A stretch of DNA of 64,000 bases, from assembly GCA_937898525.1 (NCBI GenBank), contig CALCBC010000089.1, positions 5,621 to 69,620 of the forward strand, written 5' to 3'. This stretch comes from an uncultured Sphingomonadales bacterium (GTDB lineage Bacteria > Pseudomonadota > Alphaproteobacteria > Sphingomonadales > Sphingomonadaceae). Each line of letters opens with the position of its first letter. Within the stretch, counting starts at the first letter, position 1. The notes under the pieces were generated by a model that saw nothing but the letters and a program-made list of their open reading frames with translations, did no database searches and was not told where the DNA came from. Below, piece after piece: positions 32,320 to 41,392 of the stretch. The position numbers were made by a program, and so were the translations under genes.

Positions 32320-33231
32320 ATGATCAATCTCAGCACCGGAGCCTTCTTCGAACGCGCGACGCGCCAGATCGGCAGCCTGCGCGAACGGGCCAACGAGCTG
32401 CAGGACCAGATCGGCAGCGGCGAGCGTCTGTCGCGCTCTTCCGACGATCCCGTCGCAGCCGCCCGGTTGCGCTCGCTCGCCCGGCGCGAGCGCCTGTCCG
32501 AAGTGGACGAGCGCAATGCCGAGCGAGCGATGGGCGATCTCCAGCTGACCGACAAGGCGCTGGGCTCGTTCGTCGACATCGTGATCCGCGCCCGCGAGCT
32601 GGCGATGCAGGCCGCGAACGAGACTCTCGGCGAGGACCAGCGCCAGTTGCTGCGCGCCGAAATCGACGGCCTGCGCGAGAGTGTGCTGCTGGTCGCGAAC
32701 AGCCGCAACGGTGCGGGTCAGGCGCTGTTCGGCGGACAGACGGCGGGCCTCGCCTACGAAGACACCGGGGCAGGCATCACCTATATCGGCACCGAGACCG
32801 CAGAATCTGTCGGCATCGGCGACGGGCAGTCGGTCACGCGCGCGCTTACCGGCCCCGAAGTGCTGACCTTCGACTTCGACGGCGCGCCGACCGATCTCTT
32901 CGCCGTGCTCGCCACGCTCTCCGCAGCGCTGCAGGATCCGCTCGTCGACGCGTCCGACGCGGGGCGGCTGGCGATGTCGCAGCTCGACGCCGGTCTCGAC
33001 CGGATCACCACCGCGCAGACGATCGTTGGCGCGCGCATGGGCTGGATCGAGATAATCGACCAGCGCCGGCTGGCCGCGAGCGAACTCATCGCCGAGGAGC
33101 GCAGCGAGATCGGCGGTGCCGATCTCGCGACGACCATGACCCGGCTCCAAGAAGTGCTGACCGTTCTCGAGGCCAGCCAGGCTAGCTTCGTCCGCCTGGC
33201 CAGCCTTTCGCTGTTCAATTCACTCCGCTGA
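32320..33231 (+). CDS. flgL: Hook-filament junction protein FlgL
   Basis: Second junction protein, related to flagellin. The 303-aa product has LRERANELQDQIGSGERLSR and SDDPVAAARLRSLARRE at the N-terminus and LATTMTRLQEVLTVLEASQA near the C-terminus. Normal length. The end contains a candidate promoter for motA. Confidence 0.95.
   Translation: MINLSTGAFFERATRQIGSLRERANELQDQIGSGERLSRSSDDPVAAARLRSLARRERLSEVDERNAERAMGDLQLTDKALGSFVDIVIRARELAMQAANETLGEDQRQLLRAEIDGLRESVLLVANSRNGAGQALFGGQTAGLAYEDTGAGITYIGTETAESVGIGDGQSVTRALTGPEVLTFDFDGAPTDLFAVLATLSAALQDPLVDASDAGRLAMSQLDAGLDRITTAQTIVGARMGWIEIIDQRRLAASELIAEERSEIGGADLATTMTRLQEVLTVLEASQASFVRLASLSLFNSLR
33197..33211 (+). promoter_or_regulatory. Candidate sigma-54 promoter for motAB
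   Basis: TGGCCAGCCTTTCGC inside the end of flgL keeps GG and GC 10 nt apart and the TGGC block, but has C for T next to the -12 GC. Start would be near 33223, giving motA a 30-nt leader. Moderate match only. Confidence 0.4.
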
Positions 33232-33254
33232 GGCGGGCAAGGGGTAACTGTCTC

Positions 33255-34118
33255 ATGTACGCCGTGATTGGTATCGTCCTCCTGCTGGTAATGGTCTTCG
33301 GCGGTTTCGCGCTGACGGGCGGGGCGCTCGGGCCCATCCTGCACGCCATACCGCACGAGATGCTGATCATCGGCGGAGCCGCCGTCGCCGCGCTGGTCAC
33401 CGGCAATTCGCTGCACCAGCTCAAGGCGATCGGCGCCTCGTTCAAGAAGGTGTTCAAGGGTCCGCGCCACAGCAAGCAGGACCACATCGATGCGATTGCA
33501 TTGACCACCAAGCTCATGCGGCTGCTTCGCACCGAGGGCCCGCTTGCGCTGGAAAGTCACGTGCAGGAACCCGAAACCTCGCCGATCTTCGCCGAGTACC
33601 CGAACATCCTCGCCAACAAGCCGCTGGTCGACCTGATCTGCGACCCGCTGACGCTGCTGGTCGTTTCGTCGGGCTCGCTCGAGACGCATGCGATCGAGGA
33701 AGTGATGGACAACGCGATGCGTACGCACTTCCACGAGCTGCGCGAACCCCAGCACGCGCTGCAGAGCCTGGCCGACGCCCTGCCCGCACTCGGCATCGTC
33801 GCGGCCGTGCTCGGGGTCGTGAAGACGATGGGCTCTATCGACGAGCCGCCCTCGATCCTCGGTGCGATGATCGGCTCGGCGCTGGTTGGCACCTTCCTCG
33901 GCGTGTTGCTCGCCTACGGCATCGTCGGGCCGATGGCCTCACGCCTGAAGCAGGTGCTGGAGCAGGACGAACAGATATTTCACGCGGTCAAGCAGGTGAT
34001 CATCGCCAGCCTGCACGGGCACCCGCAGCCCCTGGTGGTCGAGAGCGCCCGCTCGGGCCTCGGCGAAGCCGTGCGGCCGCGGCTGACGGAACTGCTCGAC
34101 AGCCTGCGGGGTCGCTGA
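33255..34118 (+). CDS. motA: Flagellar stator protein MotA
   Basis: Inner-membrane part of the ion-driven stator. The 287-aa protein has four helices: two at the N-terminus (residues 2-22 and 34-50) and two near 180-225 (LPALGIVAAVLGVVKTMGSI and IGSALVGTFLGVLLAYGIVG). The cytoplasmic loop with arginine and glutamate residues that touch FliG is present. Length and motifs match the longer MotA type of proteobacteria. motB follows after 1 nt. Confidence 0.96.
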   Translation: MYAVIGIVLLLVMVFGGFALTGGALGPILHAIPHEMLIIGGAAVAALVTGNSLHQLKAIGASFKKVFKGPRHSKQDHIDAIALTTKLMRLLRTEGPLALESHVQEPETSPIFAEYPNILANKPLVDLICDPLTLLVVSSGSLETHAIEEVMDNAMRTHFHELREPQHALQSLADALPALGIVAAVLGVVKTMGSIDEPPSILGAMIGSALVGTFLGVLLAYGIVGPMASRLKQVLEQDEQIFHAVKQVIIASLHGHPQPLVVESARSGLGEAVRPRLTELLDSLRGR

Positions 34119-34119
34119 C

Positions 34120-34950
34120 GTGGCCACGCTTCCGCACGGCCGCAACGACGCCGCACCGGTGATCGTCAAGAAGGTCGTCGTCCAGGACGGCTCCCCGCAC
34201 CACGGCGGTGCGTGGAAGGTCGCGTATGCGGATTTCGTGACTGCGATGATGGCGTTCTTCCTGCTGCTGTGGCTGCTGGGTTCGACGACCGAGGAGCAGC
34301 GCAAGGGCATCGCCGACTACTTCACGCCGACGCTGGTCAAGCTCAAGGAACAGAGCGCCGGCTCCGAAGGGCTCCTCGGCGGCGCATCGATGACCGATCC
34401 GGACAACTACCCGCACCGCGCCGCACAGACCGACACCCAGGCAATCACCATTCCCAAGGACGCGACGGGCGGATCGAGGGAAGGCGCCTCGCCGATGAAG
34501 CGGCTGCGCGAACGGCTTGAGCAGCGTGTGGCCTCGGACGAGCGGCTGCGCCGGCTGATGCGCCAGGTTCGGATGGTCGACACGACCGAAGGCACTCGCA
34601 TCGACCTCGTGGACGACGCCGACTTCTCGATGTTCACGCTCGGCACGACCGTGCTCACACCCGACGCGCGCAAGCTGCTCGGCGCGATCGCCGACACGAT
34701 CGCGCCGGAGACCGGGCTCGTCACGATCCGCGGCCACACCGACGCGCTTCCGTGGAAGCCCGGAGTCAAGGCCAACAACTGGTCGCTGTCGGCGGGGCGC
34801 GCCGAGGCCACCCGCCAGGCCTTGATTCGCGAAGGCATCGGCGAGCGGCGATTCCGCCGTATCGAAGGCGTGGCAGACCGCGAGCTGCTCATCGAGAGCA
34901 ACCCGCAGGACCCCCGCAACCGTCGCATGTCGATCCTGCTTTCTCGGTGA
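34120..34950 (+). CDS. motB: Flagellar stator protein MotB
   Basis: Anchors the stator to peptidoglycan and carries the ion-binding Asp. GTG start 1 nt after motA. The single helix YADFVTAMMAFFLLLWLLGS has D38, equivalent to Salmonella D33. A plug and linker region follows (about 60-150), then an OmpA-type domain with TIRGHTDALPW and LSAGRAEATRQAL. At 276 aa it is complete. Confidence 0.96.
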   Translation: MATLPHGRNDAAPVIVKKVVVQDGSPHHGGAWKVAYADFVTAMMAFFLLLWLLGSTTEEQRKGIADYFTPTLVKLKEQSAGSEGLLGGASMTDPDNYPHRAAQTDTQAITIPKDATGGSREGASPMKRLRERLEQRVASDERLRRLMRQVRMVDTTEGTRIDLVDDADFSMFTLGTTVLTPDARKLLGAIADTIAPETGLVTIRGHTDALPWKPGVKANNWSLSAGRAEATRQALIREGIGERRFRRIEGVADRELLIESNPQDPRNRRMSILLSR

Positions 34951-35058
34951 GCCGGCGAGCGGCTGCGTGTCCTTACGCGGATTCCCCTACGGCCGCCTAC
35001 GCCAAGAGTAACCCCACTCTGCGATGTGTGGCCCTTCGTACCCAAGGTGTGAGGGGAG

Positions 35059-38000
35059 ATGGAAAAGCACGCCGATCCTGCCGCCGAACTCGAAGCCGTC
35101 AAGGCCGAGCTTGCGCAGTACCGTGACGCCGTCGAGAGCATGCACCAGGGCGTGTGCATGTACGACGCGGACGGCCGGATCACGCTCGTCAACCGGCGTT
35201 ACGCCGAACAGCTCCGCCTGCCTCCCGAGCGCGTCCATCCGGGCCTGACGGCCGGCGAAGTCCTGCAGATGTGCATCGACGCCGGGCACTATCCGGGAAA
35301 GTCGTCCGAAGAGGTCTTCGCCGATGTCCGGTCAAGGATCGCCCCGGGCATGGACCTAGCGACCCTGGTTCGCGGCGACCGCACTTATGCCATGCGCCGC
35401 TCTACCACCCGGGGCGGAAGGCTGCTCACGACCTGCGAGGACATCACCGCGCAGACCGAGGCTGAGACCGCGCTGCGCCTGAGCGAGGCGCGGCTGAAGG
35501 CGATCCTCGACGCCATGCCCGATTGCGTGAAGATCTTCGACGAAAGCGGCCGGCTGATCGAGATCAATCCGCAAGGGCTCGAGCTGCTGCAGGCGCCCGA
35601 TCTCGAGACGCTCGTGTCGACCCCGGGCTACGTCGCGGTGCCGCCCGAATACGTCGAGGCCTGCCTCGACGTCCACCGGCGCGTGATGGCCGGCGAAAGC
35701 GTCGTCTGGACTTACGAGGTCATCGGCCTCAAGGGCCGCAGGCGCCACGTCGAGGCCCATGCCGTCCCGTTCCGCCTGCCCGACGGAGCAAAGGCACACC
35801 TGTGCATCTCGCGCGACGTCGAGGCCCGCCACCAGGCCGCGGAAGCGCTCCGGCGGAGCGAGGAGCGGCTGCGGCTCGTCCACGAGGCGACCGGCCTCGC
35901 CGATTTCGAGTCCGGGCCTGACGGGCTGCTGACCTGCTCGACCAGGTTCTTCGAGCAGCTCGGCCTGCCGGTGGCCCGGGCTCCGGTCGAAGGCAAGAGC
36001 TGGGCAGAGCATGTCCATCCCGACGACATCGGCTGGCTGATCGAAGCGATCGAAGCCGCCATGGCCCGCAAGGACGAAAGGTTCACCGCGGAGTTCCGGA
36101 TCATCCGCGCCGACAACGGCGAAGTGCGCTGGCTCGCCTGCAACACGCGCATGGAGTACGACGAGAACGGCACACTCGCCCGCACGATCGGCGCGCACCT
36201 CGACATCACCGAACGCCGCCAGGCCGAGGAGGCGCTGCGGCAGAGCGAGGAACGGCTGCGGCTGGTCCACGAGGCGACGGGGCTCGGCGACTTCGAGGCG
36301 GGCAGCGATGGCATTGCGCGCGTCTCGGAACGCTTCGTCGCGCAGGCGGGCCTGCCGCCGGGCACGCGCGAGCTGCCGCTGTCCGACTGGCTGCGCGTGG
36401 TCCACCCCGACGACCGTGAAAAGCTCCAGCGCGACATCACCCGCAGTCTCGAGCACGACGATACCTTCCAGTGCGAATTCCGCATCATCCGCCCGGACAC
36501 CGGTGAAGTCCGGTGGATTTCGAGCCGGACCAAGATGGAACGCGATGCGAATGGCGTCGCGATCCGCAGCATCGGCGCACATCTCGACATCACCGAAAGC
36601 AAGCTGGCGGAGGCCGCGCTACGCGAGAGCGAGGAACGGTTCCGGCTCGCGGCCGAGGCCGCCGGGCTCGGCGTGTGGGACTATGACCTCGACAACGACC
36701 GGCGCGAATGGTCGGAAAGGCTGCGCGAGATCTTCGGCATCGGGCCCGAGGTCGAGGTCAGCATGGCCGTGGCGGAGGCATGCATGCACCCGGCCGACCG
36801 GCCGCGGATCATGCGCGCACTGCGGCACGCGCGCGAGACCGACGTTGGCCGGTTCGAGCTGACCTTCCGCATTCAACGCCCCAACGACGGCGCCGAACGC
36901 TGGGTCACGCTGAACGGCTGGCGGACTTACAGGAGCGGCAGCCGCATGCGGCGGATCATCATGACCGCGCGCGACGTGACCGAGGAAAAGACCGCCGAGG
37001 AGCGGGTCCGCTGGACCGCCAGCCACGACTCGCTGACCGGTCTCGCCAACCGCGGCCTGTTCCACGAGAAGCTCAGCGAAGCCATCCGCGCCGCGTCAGC
37101 GGATGGCGGCGCGGTCGGGTTGATCGTCCTCGACATGGACAACTTCAAGCAGATCAATGACACGCTCGGCCACGACGCCGGCGACATGCTGCTGCAGATG
37201 TTCGCCGAGCGGCTGCGCTCGGTGGTCCGGGCCCACGATACCGTGGCGCGGTTCGGGGGCGACGAATTCGCGATTGTCATGCCCGACATCCACACCGAGC
37301 AGAGCGTGCTGCAACTGACCCGCTCGATCCAGGACCGGCTGCGCGAGCCGTTCGTCCACGAGGGGCGCCTGCTCGATTGCCGCGTCAGCATGGGCGCGAC
37401 GGTGTTCCCGCGCCACGGGGCGACTCCCGAGGAGTTGCTGAAGAATGCCGACGTCGCGCTGTATGCTGCGAAAAATGCCGGGCGCGGCATGGTGACGCTG
37501 TTCGAGCCGCACATGCGCGACGATGTCCGCCGGCGGACCTCGATGGTGCAGCTCGCGCGCGATGCGGTGCGCGACGATCGCATCGTTCCCTACTACCAGC
37601 CCAAACTCGACCTCGAGACCCGCTCGATCGTGGGCTTCGAGGCGCTGCTGCGCTGGCGCACGCCGCACGGCAGGATCGGCGCGCCGGCTTCGATCGAGGC
37701 GGCGTTCGAGGATCTCGAGGTCGCCGCCGCGATCAGCGACCGGATGATCGACCGGGTGATCGGCGACATGCGCAGCTGGCTCGATCGCGGGATCGATTTC
37801 CGCAACGTGGCGGTCAACGCCTCAGCCGCCGAATTCCGCCGCGACAACTTCGCCGAGCACCTGCTCGAGCGGCTTCAGCGCGCGCAGATCCCGACCCGCT
37901 GCTTCCAGGTCGAGGTCACCGAGACGGTGTTCCTCGGGCGCGGCGCGGAGTACGTCCATCGCGCCCTCGCGCTGCTCAACCTGCGCGGCATCAAGATCGC

Positions 38001-38367
38001 GCTCGACGATTTCGGCACCGGCTACGCCTCGCTGCGCCACCTCAAGCAGTTCCCGGTCGACCTGATCAAGGTCGACCAGAGCTTCGTGCGAGACATGGCC
38101 GACGACCCGGGGGACGAAGCGATCATCAACGCGGTGATCAACCTCGGCCGGAGCCTCGGGATCAAGGTCGTCGCCGAAGGGATCGAAAACGAGGAGCAGG
38201 CGCGCCGCCTGCTCGAGCTCAAGTGCGACTTCGGCCAGGGCTTCCTGTTCTCGAAAGCCGTACCGGCCAGCCGGGTTCCGGCGCTGGTCGAGCGCTGGCG
38301 CGCCAAGGCACCGCCCGAGGCCGCGGCCCGCGTCGCGTCGCTCCGGCTCGTCGCCAATCGCGACTGA
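35059..38367 (+). CDS. Five-PAS GGDEF-EAL cyclic-di-GMP protein
   Basis: Cytosolic sensor that could make or break c-di-GMP; no membrane helix is seen in its 1102 aa. Five PAS-like domains lie at about 20-135, 145-260, 270-392, 399-520 and 527-645. The third and fourth begin with nearly the same 20 residues (SEERLRLVHEATGL), 129 residues apart, so they arose by duplication. The GGDEF domain (about 655-815) has an intact GGDEF at 733 and an RxxD inhibitory site (RAHD, about 723). The EAL domain (about 830-1080) has EALLRW at 861, DDFGTG near 983 and EGIEN near 1040. Both active sites therefore look complete. It sits between motB and fliC, suggesting control of motility. Confidence 0.95.
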   Translation: MEKHADPAAELEAVKAELAQYRDAVESMHQGVCMYDADGRITLVNRRYAEQLRLPPERVHPGLTAGEVLQMCIDAGHYPGKSSEEVFADVRSRIAPGMDLATLVRGDRTYAMRRSTTRGGRLLTTCEDITAQTEAETALRLSEARLKAILDAMPDCVKIFDESGRLIEINPQGLELLQAPDLETLVSTPGYVAVPPEYVEACLDVHRRVMAGESVVWTYEVIGLKGRRRHVEAHAVPFRLPDGAKAHLCISRDVEARHQAAEALRRSEERLRLVHEATGLADFESGPDGLLTCSTRFFEQLGLPVARAPVEGKSWAEHVHPDDIGWLIEAIEAAMARKDERFTAEFRIIRADNGEVRWLACNTRMEYDENGTLARTIGAHLDITERRQAEEALRQSEERLRLVHEATGLGDFEAGSDGIARVSERFVAQAGLPPGTRELPLSDWLRVVHPDDREKLQRDITRSLEHDDTFQCEFRIIRPDTGEVRWISSRTKMERDANGVAIRSIGAHLDITESKLAEAALRESEERFRLAAEAAGLGVWDYDLDNDRREWSERLREIFGIGPEVEVSMAVAEACMHPADRPRIMRALRHARETDVGRFELTFRIQRPNDGAERWVTLNGWRTYRSGSRMRRIIMTARDVTEEKTAEERVRWTASHDSLTGLANRGLFHEKLSEAIRAASADGGAVGLIVLDMDNFKQINDTLGHDAGDMLLQMFAERLRSVVRAHDTVARFGGDEFAIVMPDIHTEQSVLQLTRSIQDRLREPFVHEGRLLDCRVSMGATVFPRHGATPEELLKNADVALYAAKNAGRGMVTLFEPHMRDDVRRRTSMVQLARDAVRDDRIVPYYQPKLDLETRSIVGFEALLRWRTPHGRIGAPASIEAAFEDLEVAAAISDRMIDRVIGDMRSWLDRGIDFRNVAVNASAAEFRRDNFAEHLLERLQRAQIPTRCFQVEVTETVFLGRGAEYVHRALALLNLRGIKIALDDFGTGYASLRHLKQFPVDLIKVDQSFVRDMADDPGDEAIINAVINLGRSLGIKVVAEGIENEEQARRLLELKCDFGQGFLFSKAVPASRVPALVERWRAKAPPEAAARVASLRLVANRD

Positions 38368-38499
38368 ACGGGTCTCGCGGCGCGCGCGGCCGCGAAGTCA
38401 CTCCAACAGGAGCCCGGTTTGCCAGCGCCCATTGAGATCAAGGGCCGTCATCCGGCGGATGCGGGGCATGCAGCGCGCGCCACCCTTGAGGAACGAGGT

Positions 38500-38515
38500 C
38501 CCGGCTTTCGCCGGG
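38500..38515. repeat. CCCGGC-TTTC-GCCGGG palindrome
   Basis: A 6-bp perfect stem with a TTTC loop. Short elements of this kind are frequent between genes of Sphingomonadales; a single copy is seen in this window. Confidence 0.4.
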
Positions 38516-38653
38516 TTGAGGGGCATTTGATGAAGACCCTCGATCAGCTCGAGATCCGCTGCAGTTCGGTGCTGTAACGGGCCCACCGCGGATGTGCCGG
38601 TCCGGCAGCAGCTGCGTGTGGCGGGCGTTCCGGATCAGGCGCCCTCCCCCACG

Positions 38654-38690
38654 AAAAGGACCCGGCGCTCCGGGGGAGAGCGCCGGGTCC
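38654..38690 (-). terminator. Intrinsic terminator of fliC
   Basis: On the minus strand, GGACCCGGCGCT and AGCGCCGGGTCC form a 12-bp perfect stem with a nine-base loop, followed by TTTTCG. It begins 27 nt after the fliC stop. The strongest terminator in the window. Confidence 0.9.
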
Positions 38691-38717
38691 ATTGGGTACC
38701 GGACGAGCCGGTATCGG

Positions 38718-39542
38718 TTAACGCAGCAGCGACAGGACGTTCTGCTGGCTCTGGTTGGCCTGCGCGAGCATCGCAGTCGACGCCTGGCTGAGGACCTGCG
38801 CCTTGGCGAGCGCGGTGGTCTCGGCCGAGTAGTCGGCATCCTCGATCCGCGAACGGGCGTCGGACAGGTTGGTGACGTTGTTGGTCAGCGTGTTGACCGC
38901 CGACTCGAGGCGGCTCTGGCCGGCGCCGAGCACGGCACGGGCGGTCGAGATCGACTCGATCTCGGCGTCGATCGCCGTGATCGTGGCGCTCGCAGCGGTC
39001 GCATCGTCGATGTCGTACGACCCGGCAGCGCCGCCTTCTGCGGCGAGGCCGGTCAGGTCGGCCATGGTCAGGTCAACCGTGTCCGAAGCGTTCGCACCGG
39101 CCTGGATGGTCACCGTCGCGACCGAGGCGTCGAACAGCTTCACGCCGTTGAACTCGGAGTTCTGGATGATCTGGTCGATCTGCGCGGTCAGCTCGTCGAC
39201 TTCGGCCTGCAGGTTGGTGCGGTCGGTATCCTGATAAGTGCCCGACGCCGACTGCACGGCAAGCTCGCGGATGCGCTGCAGCATGTTGCTGACTTCGTTG
39301 AGCGCGCCTTCCGCGGTCTGCGCCAGCGAGATGCCGTCGTTGGCGTTGCGGATGCCCTGGCTCATGCCGCGGATCTGCGAGGTCATCGACGAGGCGATGG
39401 CGAGGCCGGCGGCATCGTCCTTCGCGCTGTTGATGCGCTTGCCGGTCGACAGACGCTCCATGGCGGTTCCGAGAGCCTTGTTGGCGCTCGTCGAAGCATT
39501 GGCGGCCTTGAGCGCGCCGATGTTGGTGTTGATTACGGACAT
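38718..39542 (-). CDS. fliC: Flagellin
   Basis: Filament subunit of 274 aa. The N-terminal D0/D1 (MSVINTNIGALKAANAST, then ALGTAMERLSTGKRINSAKD) and C-terminal D1/D0 (NLSDARSRIEDADYSAETTA, ending LSLLR) are canonical. The central variable part is only about 60 residues, so the outer D2/D3 domains are absent, as in many alphaproteobacteria. ATG 39542 has GAAGGAG 7 nt upstream; earlier in-frame codons lie in the leader. It is the only flagellin gene here, transcribed away from the flbD-fliE operon. Confidence 0.97.
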   Translation of the reverse strand: MSVINTNIGALKAANASTSANKALGTAMERLSTGKRINSAKDDAAGLAIASSMTSQIRGMSQGIRNANDGISLAQTAEGALNEVSNMLQRIRELAVQSASGTYQDTDRTNLQAEVDELTAQIDQIIQNSEFNGVKLFDASVATVTIQAGANASDTVDLTMADLTGLAAEGGAAGSYDIDDATAASATITAIDAEIESISTARAVLGAGQSRLESAVNTLTNNVTNLSDARSRIEDADYSAETTALAKAQVLSQASTAMLAQANQSQQNVLSLLR

Positions 39543-39607
39543 TGATGAACTCCTTCGGTCGTTCGCTGCCGGTTTTGCGATCCCACGACACGTGGCAGCC
39601 GACAGAC

Positions 39608-39633
39608 AGACCGGCACGCCCTCGCCCGTTTTA
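39608..39633 (-). promoter_or_regulatory. Possible sigma-28 promoter of fliC
   Basis: On the minus strand TAAA (39633-39630) is followed after 14 nt by GCCGGTCT, compared with the consensus TAAA-N15-GCCGATAA. The -10 keeps GCCG and one more base. It is plausible because FliA and FlgM are encoded here, but it is an imperfect match. Confidence 0.35.
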
Positions 39634-39672
39634 AGTCCCTGGTGCCGGGCCCCGAAGGCCGAAACCCGGCAT

Positions 39673-39687
39673 GCAACGGGCGTCCCT
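39673..39687 (-). promoter_or_regulatory. Sigma-54 promoter of fliC
   Basis: On the minus strand AGGGACGCCCGTTGC keeps GG and GC exactly 10 nt apart and matches 13 of the 15 window positions of TGGCACG-N4-TTGC. Start would be near 39661, giving a leader of about 120 nt. Confidence 0.7.
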
Positions 39688-39703
39688 ACGTAGTTCTACG
39701 TGG
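39686..39703. promoter_or_regulatory. CTACGTAG and CTACGTGG direct pair
   Basis: An 8-bp palindrome CTACGTAG (39686-39693) and a near copy CTACGTGG (39696-39703), 10 bp apart, immediately upstream of the fliC -24 box. A dimeric activator or repressor could bind here. Confidence 0.35.
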
Positions 39704-39705
39704 CC

Positions 39706-39720
39706 TGAAATTAGGGTTAA
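39706..39720. promoter_or_regulatory. CtrA-like site in the fliC-flbD divergent region
   Basis: TGAA-N7-TTAA differs from the CtrA consensus TTAA-N7-TTAA at one base. It lies 35-60 nt before the flbD start. In Caulobacter CtrA activates early flagellar operons. Confidence 0.35.
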
Positions 39721-39754
39721 TTTGCTCGTCCGCGCGTAATCGAAGCGCCGATGA

Positions 39755-41022
<1,268 letters not shown>

Positions 41023-41026
<4 letters not shown>

Positions 41027-41388
41027 GCAGCGTCAACGGCCTCGGCGGCGCCGGATCGGTCGCCCAGATCATCGCGCTGCGGCAGCAGATCATCGACCGC
41101 ACGAGCCTGCTCAAGGAGCTGCACGAAGCCAAGCAGTCGGGCGCGACGCAGGAGACCGGTCAGCCCGCCGCCGGGTTCGCCGAGACGCTCAAGAACGCGC
41201 TCGACGGAGTCAACGCCACGCAGCAGCGCGCGGCCGACCTCAGCGAAGCCTACGAGCGCGGCGAAGTGACCGACATAGCCAAGGTCATGCTCGCACGCCA
41301 GGAAGCCGGCGTCGCCTTCGAAGCGACGCTGCAGGTCAGGAACAAGCTGCTGTCCGCGTACCAGGACATCATGCGGATGGGGGTCTGA
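41023..41388 (+). CDS. fliE: Flagellar hook-basal body protein FliE
   Basis: Links the MS ring to the rod and is an early export substrate. The 121-aa protein has GFAETLKNALDGVNATQQRA and the C-terminal VMLARQEAGVAFEATLQVRN followed by KLLSAYQDIMRMGV, which is diagnostic. The ATG overlaps the flbD stop. Confidence 0.95.
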
Positions 41389-41392
41389 TTAG

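Larger units (their letters stand above)
38368..38717. other. Intergenic region between convergent PAS-GGDEF-EAL gene and fliC
   Basis: This 350-nt gap holds the strong fliC terminator (38654-38690) and a small palindrome (38500-38515). I see no terminator with a U-tract for the plus-strand gene and no convincing coding frame; a 62-codon minus-strand frame lacks a ribosome site and contains the palindrome. Confidence 0.6.

Noticed and set aside
38398..38586. A 62-codon minus-strand frame between the PAS protein and fliC
   Set aside because: No ribosome site, contains an intergenic palindrome, no conservation signal visible.
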